64,000 bases of DNA from CAVVDT01 sp963747005 (GTDB lineage Bacteria; Pseudomonadota; Alphaproteobacteria; Rhizobiales; Aestuariivirgaceae): the NCBI GenBank assembly GCA_963747005.1, contig CAVVDT010000003.1:1-64000 (forward strand), read 5' to 3'. Below are positions 53,001 through 61,340 of this stretch, one piece after another. Every line of letters begins with the position of its first letter. Position 1 is the stretch's first letter. Both the position numbers and the translations under genes were made by a program. The notes beneath the pieces were generated by a model. That model had not been told where the DNA came from and made no database searches. It worked only from the letters and a program-made list of their open reading frames with translations.

Positions 53001-54230
53001 TCAGGACCCTTCGGGAACCGGATACATGCGTCCGGGATTGAGGATGCCCAGTGGATCGAAGGCCGCCTTCACCCGTTCGCCGAGTTCGGCCAGCGGGCGC
53101 GGCTGCGGCTCGAACACCGGCAATGCCGAGCGCATCTCTTGCGACGCGCGGATCAGCGTCGCATGACCGCCCGAGGTGGCAAAACTTGCCCTGATGACTT
53201 CGGCGAACCCGTGCGGCTCATCCGGCACCTCCACCCACACCAGACCCCCGGCCCAGTCCATGAAGCCGCGGGCCCCGTCGATGCCGCTGATCGTTGCCAT
53301 GACCCGGTGGCCCGTTGCCGGCGGCACCGAGACCCGCCACAGCGGCCGCGCCGGCTTGTCGGCGAGGAACGCCACATCACGGATTTCGCGCCACAGGATC
53401 GTTGAATCGGATTGCGCCAGTTGAGCCACCTCGCCGAAGGCCGAAAGCGCGCGCGTCAAGGCCTCGGCGCGGTAGGCGACCGACGGTGCGATGCCCTCGA
53501 TTCGGAAAAAGGTGAGGTTATGCCCGGCGCCGGCCACCGCCTGCACCGCCGACGAGGTGGCCAGCGCCGCCGGCACATGCGCAGCCCCCGATGCTTCGGC
53601 ATTGCTCTTCATGGCCAGCGACATGGCCTCACAGGCGGCCTCGGGTGACACCGTGGCAACGGCCAGCGTTACCTCGGTTTCGGCCGCCGGCAGGACCTTG
53701 ACCGTGACGCTCGACAGGGCGGCGAGCGTTCCCCACGACCCGGCGAGGAGTTTCGGCAGGTCGTAGCCGGTGACGTTCTTCATCACCCGCGAGCCCGACT
53801 TGAAGGTCTCGCCGCGTCCCGAGACGCCGCTGAAACCTAAGAAGTGATCGCGCGCCGCCCCCGCCTTGAGGCGGCGTGGCCCGGAAAGATTGGCAGCGAT
53901 GATGCCGCCCAGCGTCCCCGCGCCGGCGCTGCCCAGAAGCCGGTCGAGATGCGGCGGCTCGAAGGCCAGCATCTGGTTGCGCTGGGCAACGAGTGCCTCG
54001 ATCTCGCCGAGCGGCGTGGCGGCCCCGGCGGTCAGCACCAGTTCGTCGGGCTCGTAAGCGTCGATGCCGGCAAGCGATGAAAGGTCGAGCACCATCGCGG
54101 TTTCGACCGGCCGGCCGATGCCGCGTTTGGAGCCTGAACCGATGAGTTCGAGAGGGGTCTTCGTCCCCACCGCCCAGGCGATCACCTGCTGCAGTTCGTC
54201 GGCATTGGAGGGTTTGGCGGTGTCGCGCAT
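53001..54230 (-). CDS. glcE: glycolate oxidase FAD-binding subunit
   Basis: The 409-residue protein is the second FAD-linked subunit of glycolate dehydrogenase: ELIGSGSKRGIGRP, LTAGAATPLGEIEALVAQRN, LGSAGAGTLGGIIAANLSGP and KSGSRVMKNVTGYDLPKLLA are typical FAD_binding_4 segments. The C-terminal FDPLGILNPGRMYPVPEG is shared with GlcD. ATG 54230 (MRDTAKPSNADELQQVIAWA) fits the family; a 19-residue upstream extension overlaps glcD's end and is unlikely. It lies 10 bases after glcD. Confidence 0.93.
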   Translation of the reverse strand: MRDTAKPSNADELQQVIAWAVGTKTPLELIGSGSKRGIGRPVETAMVLDLSSLAGIDAYEPDELVLTAGAATPLGEIEALVAQRNQMLAFEPPHLDRLLGSAGAGTLGGIIAANLSGPRRLKAGAARDHFLGFSGVSGRGETFKSGSRVMKNVTGYDLPKLLAGSWGTLAALSSVTVKVLPAAETEVTLAVATVSPEAACEAMSLAMKSNAEASGAAHVPAALATSSAVQAVAGAGHNLTFFRIEGIAPSVAYRAEALTRALSAFGEVAQLAQSDSTILWREIRDVAFLADKPARPLWRVSVPPATGHRVMATISGIDGARGFMDWAGGLVWVEVPDEPHGFAEVIRASFATSGGHATLIRASQEMRSALPVFEPQPRPLAELGERVKAAFDPLGILNPGRMYPVPEGS

Positions 54231-54240
54231 CGCTTGCCCT

Positions 54241-55737
54241 TCAAAAGCGCGGAATGTCGGGGAACGGCAGCCTGCCGCCCGAGACATGCATGCGGCCCAG
54301 TTCGGCGCACCGGTGCAGCACCGGAAACACTTTTCCCGGATTCAGCAGGCCGCCTGCATCGAAGGCGCACTTGACCCGCTGCTGCTGGGCGAGGTCGGTC
54401 TCGGAAAAGACCTCCGGCATCAGGTCGCGCTTTTCGATGCCCACCCCGTGCTCGCCGGTGAGGACGCCGCCCGACTTGACGCACAGGCGCAGGATATCGG
54501 CGCCGAAGCCTTCCGCCCGTTCCAGTTCACCGGGCTTGTTGGCATCGAACAGGATGAGCGGATGCAGGTTGCCGTCGCCGGCGTGAAAGACGTTGGCGCA
54601 TCTGAGGTCGTACTTGCGCGACAGTTCCGCAATGCCCGCCAGCACCGCCGGCAGGGCCTTGCGCGGAATGGTGCCGTCCATGCACATGTAATCGGGCGAA
54701 ATGCGTCCCACCGCCGGGAACGCCGCCTTGCGCCCCGCCCAGAAGGCCAGCCGCTCGTCCTCGTTCCGCGACACCCGGATCGACTGGGCCTTGTTGCGGC
54801 GGGCGATATCGCTCACCCGTTCGAGCAGGTGATCGACCTCGATGGCCGGTCCGTCCAGTTCGACGATCAGCAGCGCCTCGACGTCGAGCGGATAGCCCAC
54901 CTGTACGAAATCCTCCGCCGCCTTGATGGCGGGCCTGTCCATCATCTCCATGCCGCCGGCGATGATGCCGGCCGAGATGACATCGGCGACGCATTGTCCG
55001 GCATCCTCCGATGAGGGAAACCCGACGAGGAGGGCGCGCGCCGTTTCAGGCTTCTTCAGGATGCGCACCGTCACTTCGGTGACGACGCCGAGCAGGCCCT
55101 CCGATCCGGTCATCAGGCCGAGCAGGTCATAGCCTTCGGCATCCAGGTGCTTGCCGCCGATGCGGATCACCTCGCCCGAGATCAGCACCATTTCGATGCC
55201 GAGCAGGTTGTTGGTGGTGAGGCCGTATTTGAGGCAATGCACGCCGCCCGAATTCTCCGCCACGTTGCCGCCGATGGAGCAGGCGATCTGCGAGGAGGGA
55301 TCGGGCGCGTAATAGAAGCCTTTGCCTTCCACCGCCTTGGTGATGGCGAGATTGGTGACGCCGGGCTGCACCACCGCGGCGCGGTTGTCGTAATCGATGT
55401 CGAGGATGCGGTTGAACTTGCCCAGCCCCAGGAGCACGGCGTCCGCTAGCGGCAGCGCGCCGCCCGACAGGCCCGTCCCGGCGCCGCGCGGCACCACCCG
55501 GATGGCGTTGTCGTTGCAATATTTCAGGACGGCGCTGACCTGAGCTGTCACCTGCGGCAGAACCACGCACAAGGGAAGCTGGCGGTAGGCCGACAGCCCG
55601 TCGGTTTCGAACACCCGCATTTCGCGCGATTGCTCGATCACCCCTTCGCCCGGCACTATGGCACGCAGGGCGGCGATTATTTCACTCCGCCGCTCAAGCA
55701 CCGAGGCATCCGGCGCCGGCATCTTCAAGGCGGTCAT
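54241..55737 (-). CDS. glcD: glycolate oxidase subunit GlcD
   Basis: GlcD is the catalytic FAD subunit oxidising glycolate to glyoxylate. The 498-residue protein shows VVPRGAGTGLSGGALPLADA, AVVQPGVTNLAITKAVEGKG, ACSIGGNVAENSGGVHCLKY and the C-terminal GEHGVGIEKRDLMPEVFS with FDAGGLLNPGKVFP. It is the first gene of glcD-glcE-glcF-glcB. The region upstream, shared with the divergent cytochrome gene, contains a GAACCA-N6-TGGTTC dyad. Confidence 0.95.
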   Translation of the reverse strand: MTALKMPAPDASVLERRSEIIAALRAIVPGEGVIEQSREMRVFETDGLSAYRQLPLCVVLPQVTAQVSAVLKYCNDNAIRVVPRGAGTGLSGGALPLADAVLLGLGKFNRILDIDYDNRAAVVQPGVTNLAITKAVEGKGFYYAPDPSSQIACSIGGNVAENSGGVHCLKYGLTTNNLLGIEMVLISGEVIRIGGKHLDAEGYDLLGLMTGSEGLLGVVTEVTVRILKKPETARALLVGFPSSEDAGQCVADVISAGIIAGGMEMMDRPAIKAAEDFVQVGYPLDVEALLIVELDGPAIEVDHLLERVSDIARRNKAQSIRVSRNEDERLAFWAGRKAAFPAVGRISPDYMCMDGTIPRKALPAVLAGIAELSRKYDLRCANVFHAGDGNLHPLILFDANKPGELERAEGFGADILRLCVKSGGVLTGEHGVGIEKRDLMPEVFSETDLAQQQRVKCAFDAGGLLNPGKVFPVLHRCAELGRMHVSGGRLPFPDIPRF

Positions 55738-55790
55738 GGGTTCGCTCCACGAAGGGTCGCAGGCAGCCGCGACAAGTGGTCCCTGTCATA

Positions 55791-55808
55791 GAACCAAAAC
55801 ACTGGTTC
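55791..55808. promoter_or_regulatory. GAACCA/TGGTTC dyad between glcD and the cytochrome gene
   Basis: GAACCA (55791-55796) and TGGTTC (55803-55808) are perfect inverted arms around AAACAC. They lie 54 bases upstream of the glcD start and 100 bases upstream of the divergent cytochrome start, so a regulator bound here could control both. A GntR-family regulator is encoded 1.2 kb away. The link is inference. Confidence 0.4.
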
Positions 55809-55907
55809 ATAGTTTTCGAGAAGGCAATGGGCCGATGGTCTCGGGATCGACCCGTCGCTTTCCTCAATTCCGTGTTCCCCGAAGTCGCGTTCAATCAGGA
55901 GATTCTC

Positions 55908-56297
55908 ATGAACAAGGCCATCTTGCTGGCGGCGCTTGCCGTCTTCGCCCTGCCCGCCATTGCCCACGCCACCTCCGGCGACGTGGCCAAGGGAAAGAAG
56001 GTCTTCAGGAAATGCATGGCCTGCCATTACATCGACCGCGATAAGGCCAAGGTCGGCCCGACGCTGCAGAACGTGGTCGGCCGCCCGGCCGCCTCGATAA
56101 AAGGCTATCAGTATTCCGCCGCCCTCAAGGCCAAGGGCAAGGCGGGGCTGGTTTGGACCGAGGACAACCTCGACAAGTGGCTCACCAGCCCGAGGAAATT
56201 CGCTCCCGGCACCAAGATGACCTTCGCCGGTCTGCGCAAGGCCTCCGAACGTGCCGACGTGATTGCCTATCTCAAGGCCAACACCAAGACGCAGTAA
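55908..56297 (+). CDS. c-type cytochrome, class I (first of two)
   Basis: A 129-residue periplasmic electron carrier. The signal peptide MNKAILLAALAVFALPAIAH ends near residue 21. The haem motif CMACH is at about residues 36-40 and the distal Met lies in FAPGTKMTFAG. The fold is that of cytochrome c2/c550-like proteins. ATG 55908 follows CAGGAGATTCTC. It is a close paralogue of the next gene. Location between glycolate and lactate dehydrogenase genes suggests it takes electrons from the quinone/bc1 branch or these enzymes; this is inference. Confidence 0.85.
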   Translation: MNKAILLAALAVFALPAIAHATSGDVAKGKKVFRKCMACHYIDRDKAKVGPTLQNVVGRPAASIKGYQYSAALKAKGKAGLVWTEDNLDKWLTSPRKFAPGTKMTFAGLRKASERADVIAYLKANTKTQ

Positions 56298-56495
56298 CGC
56301 CCCGGCGGTGCCCGGCAGGGTTCGGGGGTGGCCATGGCCGCCGCCTGCCGTTTTCCTGTCGATGGACAACATGTCGCTGTTGGGTGCTGACGTTTGGACA
56401 GCTATAAGACCTGATGCAGTTGCCGTCTCCGGCCGGAGGCGGCGGAAAGGGCTCGGGCGAAGGTTCGCCAAGTCGGACGCAACAGGGAGATCGAC

Positions 56496-56876
56496 ATGAG
56501 AATGCACGTTTTGCTGGCAGTTCTTGCCGTTACGGCTCTGCCGGTTCTTGCTCACGCCGAAGGCGATGTGGCCAAGGGTGAGAAGGTGTTCCGGAAATGC
56601 AAGGCCTGCCACGACGTTGAGGCAAAGAAGAACAAGGTCGGCCCCTATCTCGTCGGCGTGGTCGGCCGCAAGGCCGCGACGGCTGAAGGCTATCACTATT
56701 CCGATGCCATGAAGGCGAAGGGCGCCGAGGGCGTGGTGTGGGACGAGGCCACCCTCGATACCTACCTCACCAACCCGAAGGCTTTCGTGCCCGGCACCAA
56801 GATGACCTTCGCCGGCCTCAGCAAGGCTGACGAGCGCGCCGACGTCATCGCCTACCTCAAGTCCAAGAGCCAGTAG
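56496..56876 (+). CDS. c-type cytochrome, class I (second of two)
   Basis: The 126-residue paralogue of the preceding cytochrome has signal MRMHVLLAVLAVTALPVLAH, haem motif CKACH at about residues 35-39 and distal Met in FVPGTKMTFAGL. ATG 56496 follows AACAGGGAGATCGAC. About 200 bases separate the two genes and a strong terminator follows this one, so it may be transcribed separately. Tandem duplication explains the pair. Confidence 0.85.
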   Translation: MRMHVLLAVLAVTALPVLAHAEGDVAKGEKVFRKCKACHDVEAKKNKVGPYLVGVVGRKAATAEGYHYSDAMKAKGAEGVVWDEATLDTYLTNPKAFVPGTKMTFAGLSKADERADVIAYLKSKSQ

Positions 56877-56904
56877 CAGACCCGCAGTGCAGGCGGCATC
56901 AGCG

Positions 56905-56935
56905 GGGCGGCAACGCGCGTTGCCGCCCTCTTTTG
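56905..56935 (+). terminator. Rho-independent terminator after the cytochromes
   Basis: GGGCGGCAAC and GTTGCCGCCC form a perfect 10-bp stem around GCGC at 56905-56928, followed by TCTTTTG. It starts 29 bases after the second cytochrome stop. Confidence 0.85.
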
Positions 56936-56984
56936 TCCGCGACCAAGCAATTTCGTTGCGCATGCAGGGCATCTCTGCTAAAAA

Positions 56985-57003
56985 TGGTAAGATTTTATTA
57001 CCA
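56985..57003. promoter_or_regulatory. GntR-type operator upstream of the lut regulator
   Basis: TGGTAA (56985-56990) and TTACCA (56998-57003) are perfect inverted arms around GATTTTA. TGGT...ACCA half-sites are characteristic of FadR-subfamily GntR regulators such as LldR, GlcC and PdhR. It lies directly upstream of the GntR gene and the lutABC genes, so autoregulation is likely. An AT-rich core in otherwise GC-rich DNA supports a promoter here. Confidence 0.65.
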
Positions 57004-57080
57004 CTTTTGCGATGACGGGTGAAGCGCCTTGGTCTGTCCATTCCGCCAGGCGGACGGACAGCGGGCGGGGGCGGGTGCAG

Positions 57081-57899
57081 ATGCCGAACGCGGCGATGTT
57101 TGCCAGGGTGGACCACGCCAGCGTTGCCGGCGAGGTGGTCCGGCAAGTCGAGATGCTGTTGCTGGAGGGGACTTTGCACCCCGGCGACCGCCTGCCGGGC
57201 GAGCGTGAGCTTTGCCTGATGTTCGATGTGTCGCGCCCGACCCTCAGGCAGGCGCTGGCCGAGCTGGAGGCGAGGGGCCTGATCGAGGCCCGCCAGGGCG
57301 GCGGCACCTTCGTTGCCGATGTCATGCGCTCGGTATTCGCCGAGCCGATTGTCGGCCTGTTCGCCAGCCATCCCCGCGCGACCGAGGATTATCTGGAATT
57401 CCGCGCCGAGGTCGAGGCGGTGGCGGCGCGGCTTGCCGCCGAGCGGGCGACCGACGCCGACAGGGCCATCCTCACCCGTGTCATCGAGGCCATGCGCGCC
57501 GCCCACCTGCTGGACGATCCGGCCGAGGAGGCCCGCCTCGATGTCGAGTTCCACATCGCCATCGTCGATGCCAGCCACAACATCGTCCTCATCCAGACCC
57601 TGCGCTCCATCTACAATCTGCTGGTGCACGGTGTCTTCTACAACCGCTCAGCGCTCTATGCGCTGCCCGGCGGGCGTGATTGCCTGATGGGCCAGCACGA
57701 GGCGATCATGGCGGCCATCATGGCGGGCGACGGTCAGGCAGCGGCCACAGCCGCCCGGGCCCATCTGGACTATGTCCGCAAGGCCATGCACGATGCCGAA
57801 GTCATCGGCGCCCGCGAAGCCACCGCCTCGCGGCGCCTGCGGAAGTTCGAGCAGGCCGAAACCTCATCCGGCAAAGCCAGGAGGCGTCCTATCCCATGA
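57081..57899 (+). CDS. GntR/FCD transcriptional regulator of the lactate genes
   Basis: The N-terminal winged helix reads LEGTLHPGDRLPGERELCLM and VSRPTLRQALAELEARGLIE, followed by GGGTFVADV. The FCD domain (about residues 95-230) contains the metal/ligand pattern of FadR-like proteins: DVEFHIAIVDASHN (Asp, His) and GQHEAIMAAIMAGD (His). Such regulators sense lactate, glycolate or pyruvate. ATG 57081 (MPNAAMFARVDHASVAGEVV) is preferred because the operator lies 80 bases upstream; ATG 57012 starts 9 bases after the operator and would add 23 unusual residues. Its stop overlaps lutA (ATGA). Confidence 0.85.
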   Translation: MPNAAMFARVDHASVAGEVVRQVEMLLLEGTLHPGDRLPGERELCLMFDVSRPTLRQALAELEARGLIEARQGGGTFVADVMRSVFAEPIVGLFASHPRATEDYLEFRAEVEAVAARLAAERATDADRAILTRVIEAMRAAHLLDDPAEEARLDVEFHIAIVDASHNIVLIQTLRSIYNLLVHGVFYNRSALYALPGGRDCLMGQHEAIMAAIMAGDGQAAATAARAHLDYVRKAMHDAEVIGAREATASRRLRKFEQAETSSGKARRRPIP

Positions 57900-58663
57900 G
57901 CGACAAACGGCCCCGCGTGGGCCTCTTCGTCACCTGCCTGGTCGACATGATGCGGCCCTCCATCGGCTTTGCCGCGGTCCGCCTGCTGGAGAACGCCGGG
58001 TGCATCGTCGGGGTGCCCGAGACCCAGACCTGCTGCGGCCAGCCGGCCTACAATTCCGGCGACCGCAAGACGGCGGCCGACCTGGCGCGTGGCGTCATTG
58101 CCGCCTTCGAGCCCTATGACTACGTGGTCGCCCCGTCCGGGTCCTGCGGCGGCATGATCGCCAGGCATTACCCCTTGCTGTTTGCCGAAGGCTCACCCGA
58201 GCGCGCCCGCGCCGAGGCGGTGGCGGTAAAGACCCACGAGCTCATCTCCTTCCTCACCGATGTCATGGGCGTGGAGGCTGTCGATGCTGCCTATCAGGGC
58301 AAGGTGACCTACCACGACAGCTGTTCGGGCCTGCGCGAGATGCAGGTGAAGGCGCAGCCGCGGCGGCTGCTGGCCAGCGTCAGGGGTCTTGAACTGGTGG
58401 AGATGGGCGAACCCGAAATCTGCTGCGGCTTCGGCGGCACCTTCTGTGTCAAATATCCCGACATCTCCAACGACATGGTCGACAAGAAGGTCTCCGACGC
58501 CGAGGCGACGGGGGCGAGATTGCTGCTGGCGGGCGATCTCGGCTGCCTGATGAACATGGCCGGCAAGCTGAAGCGCCGCGGCAGCGCCATCGAGGCCCGC
58601 CACGTGGCGGAAGTGCTGGCCGGCGAGTTGGCCGCACCCGCCATCGCCGAAGGCGAGGGCTGA
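57896..58663 (+). CDS. lutA: L-lactate dehydrogenase complex protein LutA (LldE)
   Basis: The 255-residue protein has two cysteine-rich CCG domains: VPETQTCCGQPAYNSGDRKT and PEICCGFGGTFCVKYPDISN, as in LutA/LldE and heterodisulfide reductase D-like proteins. Together with LutB and LutC it oxidises L-lactate to pyruvate in a flavin-independent, iron-sulfur complex. ATG 57896 overlaps the regulator's stop; lutB starts 5 bases after its stop. The operon order is gntR-lutA-lutB-lutC. Confidence 0.92.
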   Translation: MSDKRPRVGLFVTCLVDMMRPSIGFAAVRLLENAGCIVGVPETQTCCGQPAYNSGDRKTAADLARGVIAAFEPYDYVVAPSGSCGGMIARHYPLLFAEGSPERARAEAVAVKTHELISFLTDVMGVEAVDAAYQGKVTYHDSCSGLREMQVKAQPRRLLASVRGLELVEMGEPEICCGFGGTFCVKYPDISNDMVDKKVSDAEATGARLLLAGDLGCLMNMAGKLKRRGSAIEARHVAEVLAGELAAPAIAEGEG

Positions 58664-58668
58664 GCCCT

Positions 58669-60084
58669 ATGGAAACCTCTTCGAGCCGCTTTCCCGCCAA
58701 TGTGCGCGAGGCCTTCAGCGACCAGCAATTGCAGCGCGCCCTGCGCAACGTGCCGACCGGCTTCATCAAGAAGCGGGCGGCGGCGCGCGACCGGCTGCCC
58801 GAGTTCGACGCCTTGCGCGACGCCGCGCGCGACATCAAGAACCACACCCTCCAACACCTCGATCTCTATCTCGAGCGCTATGTCGACAAGGTCGAGGCGG
58901 TGGGCGGCAATGTGCACTTCTGCACCACCGCCGATCAGGCCCGCGCCACCATCATCGATCTGTGCAAGGGTCTGGATGCCCGCACGGTGACCAAGGGCAA
59001 GTCGATGATCGCCGAGGAGATCGACCTGAACGCCGCCCTGTCGGCGGCCGGCATCACGCCGGTGGAGACAGATCTCGGCGAATACATCATCCAGTTGCGG
59101 GGCGAGCGCCCCAGCCACATCATCGCCCCCGCCGTCCACCTCAACAAGGACCAGGTGGAAGCCGACTTCCGCCGCGTCCATTCGCATTTGCCGCCCGATC
59201 GCGTGCTGGAGGAAGGATCGAGCCTGGTCAACGAGGCGCGTCAGGTGCTGCGCGAAAAATATCTCGCCGCCGATGTCGGGATCACCGGCGCCAATTTCCT
59301 CATCGCCGAGACCGGCACCTCGATCATCGTCACCAACGAGGGCAACGGCGATCTCACCCAGACCCTGCCGAAAGCCCATATCGTGCTGGCGACCATCGAA
59401 AAGCTGGTGCCGACGCTGGAGGACGTTTCGACCATCCTGCGCGTGCTCGCCCGCTCGGCCACCGGCCAGGAGTTCTCCTCCTACACGACGCTCTCCACCG
59501 GTCCGCGCCGCCCCGGCGATCCCGACGGACCCGAAGAGTACCATGTGGTGATCCTCGACAACGGCCGCTCGAACATGCTGGGCACCCCGTTCCAGGACAT
59601 GCTGCGCTGCATCCGCTGCGGTGCCTGCCTCAACCATTGCCCGGTCTATCAGGCGATCGGCGGCCATGCCTATGGCTGGGTCTATCCCGGCCCCATGGGC
59701 TCGGTCCTGACGCCCTCGCTGATCGGCATCGACAAGGCCGGCCACCTGCCCAACGCCTCCACCTTTTGCGGGCGCTGCGAGGAGGTCTGCCCCATGCGCA
59801 TCCCGCTGCCGAGGATGATGCGGGCCTGGCGCGAGCGCCAGTTCGAGGCCCACCTGACGCCGCCATCGGTGCGGTGGGGCTTGGGCATATGGGGCTTTTT
59901 CGTCAAGCGCCCGGCGCTCTATCGGCTGGTGACGGGGATCGGCGCGCGCGCCTTGCGCCGCATGGCGGGAAGGCGCGGGCGCCTCAAGTCGCTGCCATTG
60001 GCGGGCGGCTGGACCGCCTGGCGCGACCTGCCGGCGCCTCAGGGAAAGACGTTCATGGCCCAGTGGAAGGCAAGAAAGCCATGA
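58669..60084 (+). CDS. lutB: L-lactate dehydrogenase complex protein LutB (LldF)
   Basis: The 471-residue protein has an LUD domain (GITGANFLIAETGTSIIVTN, VEADFRRVHSHLPPDRVLEE) and ferredoxin motifs CIRCGACLNHCP and CGRCEEVCP. It then has a C-terminal segment ending GGWTAWRDLPAPQGKTFMAQ. These are the standard features of LutB/LldF. Its stop overlaps the lutC start (ATGA). Confidence 0.93.
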   Translation: METSSSRFPANVREAFSDQQLQRALRNVPTGFIKKRAAARDRLPEFDALRDAARDIKNHTLQHLDLYLERYVDKVEAVGGNVHFCTTADQARATIIDLCKGLDARTVTKGKSMIAEEIDLNAALSAAGITPVETDLGEYIIQLRGERPSHIIAPAVHLNKDQVEADFRRVHSHLPPDRVLEEGSSLVNEARQVLREKYLAADVGITGANFLIAETGTSIIVTNEGNGDLTQTLPKAHIVLATIEKLVPTLEDVSTILRVLARSATGQEFSSYTTLSTGPRRPGDPDGPEEYHVVILDNGRSNMLGTPFQDMLRCIRCGACLNHCPVYQAIGGHAYGWVYPGPMGSVLTPSLIGIDKAGHLPNASTFCGRCEEVCPMRIPLPRMMRAWRERQFEAHLTPPSVRWGLGIWGFFVKRPALYRLVTGIGARALRRMAGRRGRLKSLPLAGGWTAWRDLPAPQGKTFMAQWKARKP

Positions 60085-60767
60085 CCGCCACCACGCCGAA
60101 GGATGAATTCATCGCCTCCTTGCGCCGCTCGCTCAAGGTATCGGGCGACGATAAGGCGCGCAAAGAGGCCGTCGCCGCGCGCCTTGCCGCCCATGCCCCA
60201 AATCTGGTTCCCGCACGCGCCACCGGCGATGCCGCCCATCGCGCAACGCTCTTCACCGAGCAGGCCACCGCCGTCCAGACGAGCATCGATGAGGTGAAGA
60301 CCGCCGCCGCCGTTCCCGCCGCCGTCGCCGCCTATCTGCGCCGCCACAACCTGCCGCAGGCCCTGCGCCATGGCGCCGACCCGCTGCTGAAGGGCCTGCC
60401 GTGGAAAAAGGCTGCCCCCGCCCTGACCGTCAGCGAAGGCCGCGCCGATCCCGCTGATGAAGTCTCGATCGCCCATGCCTTTGCCGGCGTGGCCGAGACC
60501 GGCACCCTCATCCTGTGCTCGGGCCCCGACAACCCGACCACCCTCAACTTCCTGCCCGAGACCCACATCGTGGTGCTGGAGGCGGGCGATCTGGTCGGCA
60601 CCTACGAGGAGGCCTGGACCCGCTTGCGGGCGCGCTTCGGTGAAGGAGAGATGCCGCGCACCGTCAACATGATCACCGGCCCCTCGCGCACCGCCGACAT
60701 CGAGCAGACCATCGAGCTCGGCGCCCACGGACCGCGGCGGCTGCACGTCATCATCGTCGGCCCGTGA
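60081..60767 (+). CDS. lutC: L-lactate dehydrogenase complex protein LutC (LldG)
   Basis: The 228-residue LUD-domain protein shows the family end: AHAFAGVAETGTLILCSGPD, TLNFLPETHIVVLEAGDLVG, NMITGPSRTADIEQTIELGA and HGPRRLHVIIVG. It is the third component of the lactate utilisation complex. The start overlaps lutB and the stop overlaps the GTG of the next gene, so the downstream gene is translationally coupled. Confidence 0.92.
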   Translation: MTATTPKDEFIASLRRSLKVSGDDKARKEAVAARLAAHAPNLVPARATGDAAHRATLFTEQATAVQTSIDEVKTAAAVPAAVAAYLRRHNLPQALRHGADPLLKGLPWKKAAPALTVSEGRADPADEVSIAHAFAGVAETGTLILCSGPDNPTTLNFLPETHIVVLEAGDLVGTYEEAWTRLRARFGEGEMPRTVNMITGPSRTADIEQTIELGAHGPRRLHVIIVGP

Positions 60768-61330
60768 CCGGCTTTCCCCCGCTCACCCGCCTCACCGCCC
60801 GCTGGGTGGCGCTTGAAGGCGACGGCAGCGAGCACCTGACGCTGGAGAAGATCGACGGGCGCATAACCGCGACGGGCGTCGTCACCGGCCGTGCCGACCG
60901 GGAAGCCTTCGGCGCCTGGTATCGCCTCGCCCTCGATTCATCGTGGCAGGTGAAGCAGCTTGCCGTCCATCTCACCGACAGTCGCTGGTTCATCGCCACC
61001 TCGCGCCGGCCGGGCCGCTGGCTCGACGCTGACGGCCATCCGCTTCCCCGGTTCGACGGCTGCGTCGATGTCGATCTCGCCTGCACCCCCTTCACCAACA
61101 CGCTGCCCATCCGCCGCCTCGACTGGCAGCCCGGCGAGGCGCGTGATCTCGACATGCTCTATGTGGATTTTGCCACGCTCGAGCCGCGCCGCGACCGCCA
61201 GCGCTATACCTGTCTCGCCCCCGGCCGCTTTCGCTATGACGGTCTCGACTCGGCCTTCACCGCCGACATTGCCATCGACAACCACGGCCTCGTTACCGAT
61301 TATCCCGGCCTCTTCAAGCGCCTGCTTTGA
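60764..61330 (+). CDS. putative glycolipid-binding family protein
   Basis: The 188-residue protein starts at GTG 60764, overlapping lutC's stop. Its sequence (ARWVALEGDGSEHLTLEKID, GAWYRLALDSSWQVKQLAVH, RRLDWQPGEARDLDMLYVDF, LAPGRFRYDGLDSAFTADIA) matches the Glycolipid_bind family (DUF1089). That family is a beta-sandwich fold named from limited evidence. The link to lactate metabolism is only its coupling to lutC. The next gene begins 10 bases after its stop. Confidence 0.75.
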   Translation: MTGFPPLTRLTARWVALEGDGSEHLTLEKIDGRITATGVVTGRADREAFGAWYRLALDSSWQVKQLAVHLTDSRWFIATSRRPGRWLDADGHPLPRFDGCVDVDLACTPFTNTLPIRRLDWQPGEARDLDMLYVDFATLEPRRDRQRYTCLAPGRFRYDGLDSAFTADIAIDNHGLVTDYPGLFKRLL

Positions 61331-61340
61331 GGTCGCCCCG

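Noticed and set aside
49442..53041. 1199-codon open frame on the plus strand opposite glcB and glcF
   Set aside because: It mirrors the codon bias of malate synthase G and GlcF, spans an intergenic gap, and has no protein-like motif. The real genes lie on the minus strand.
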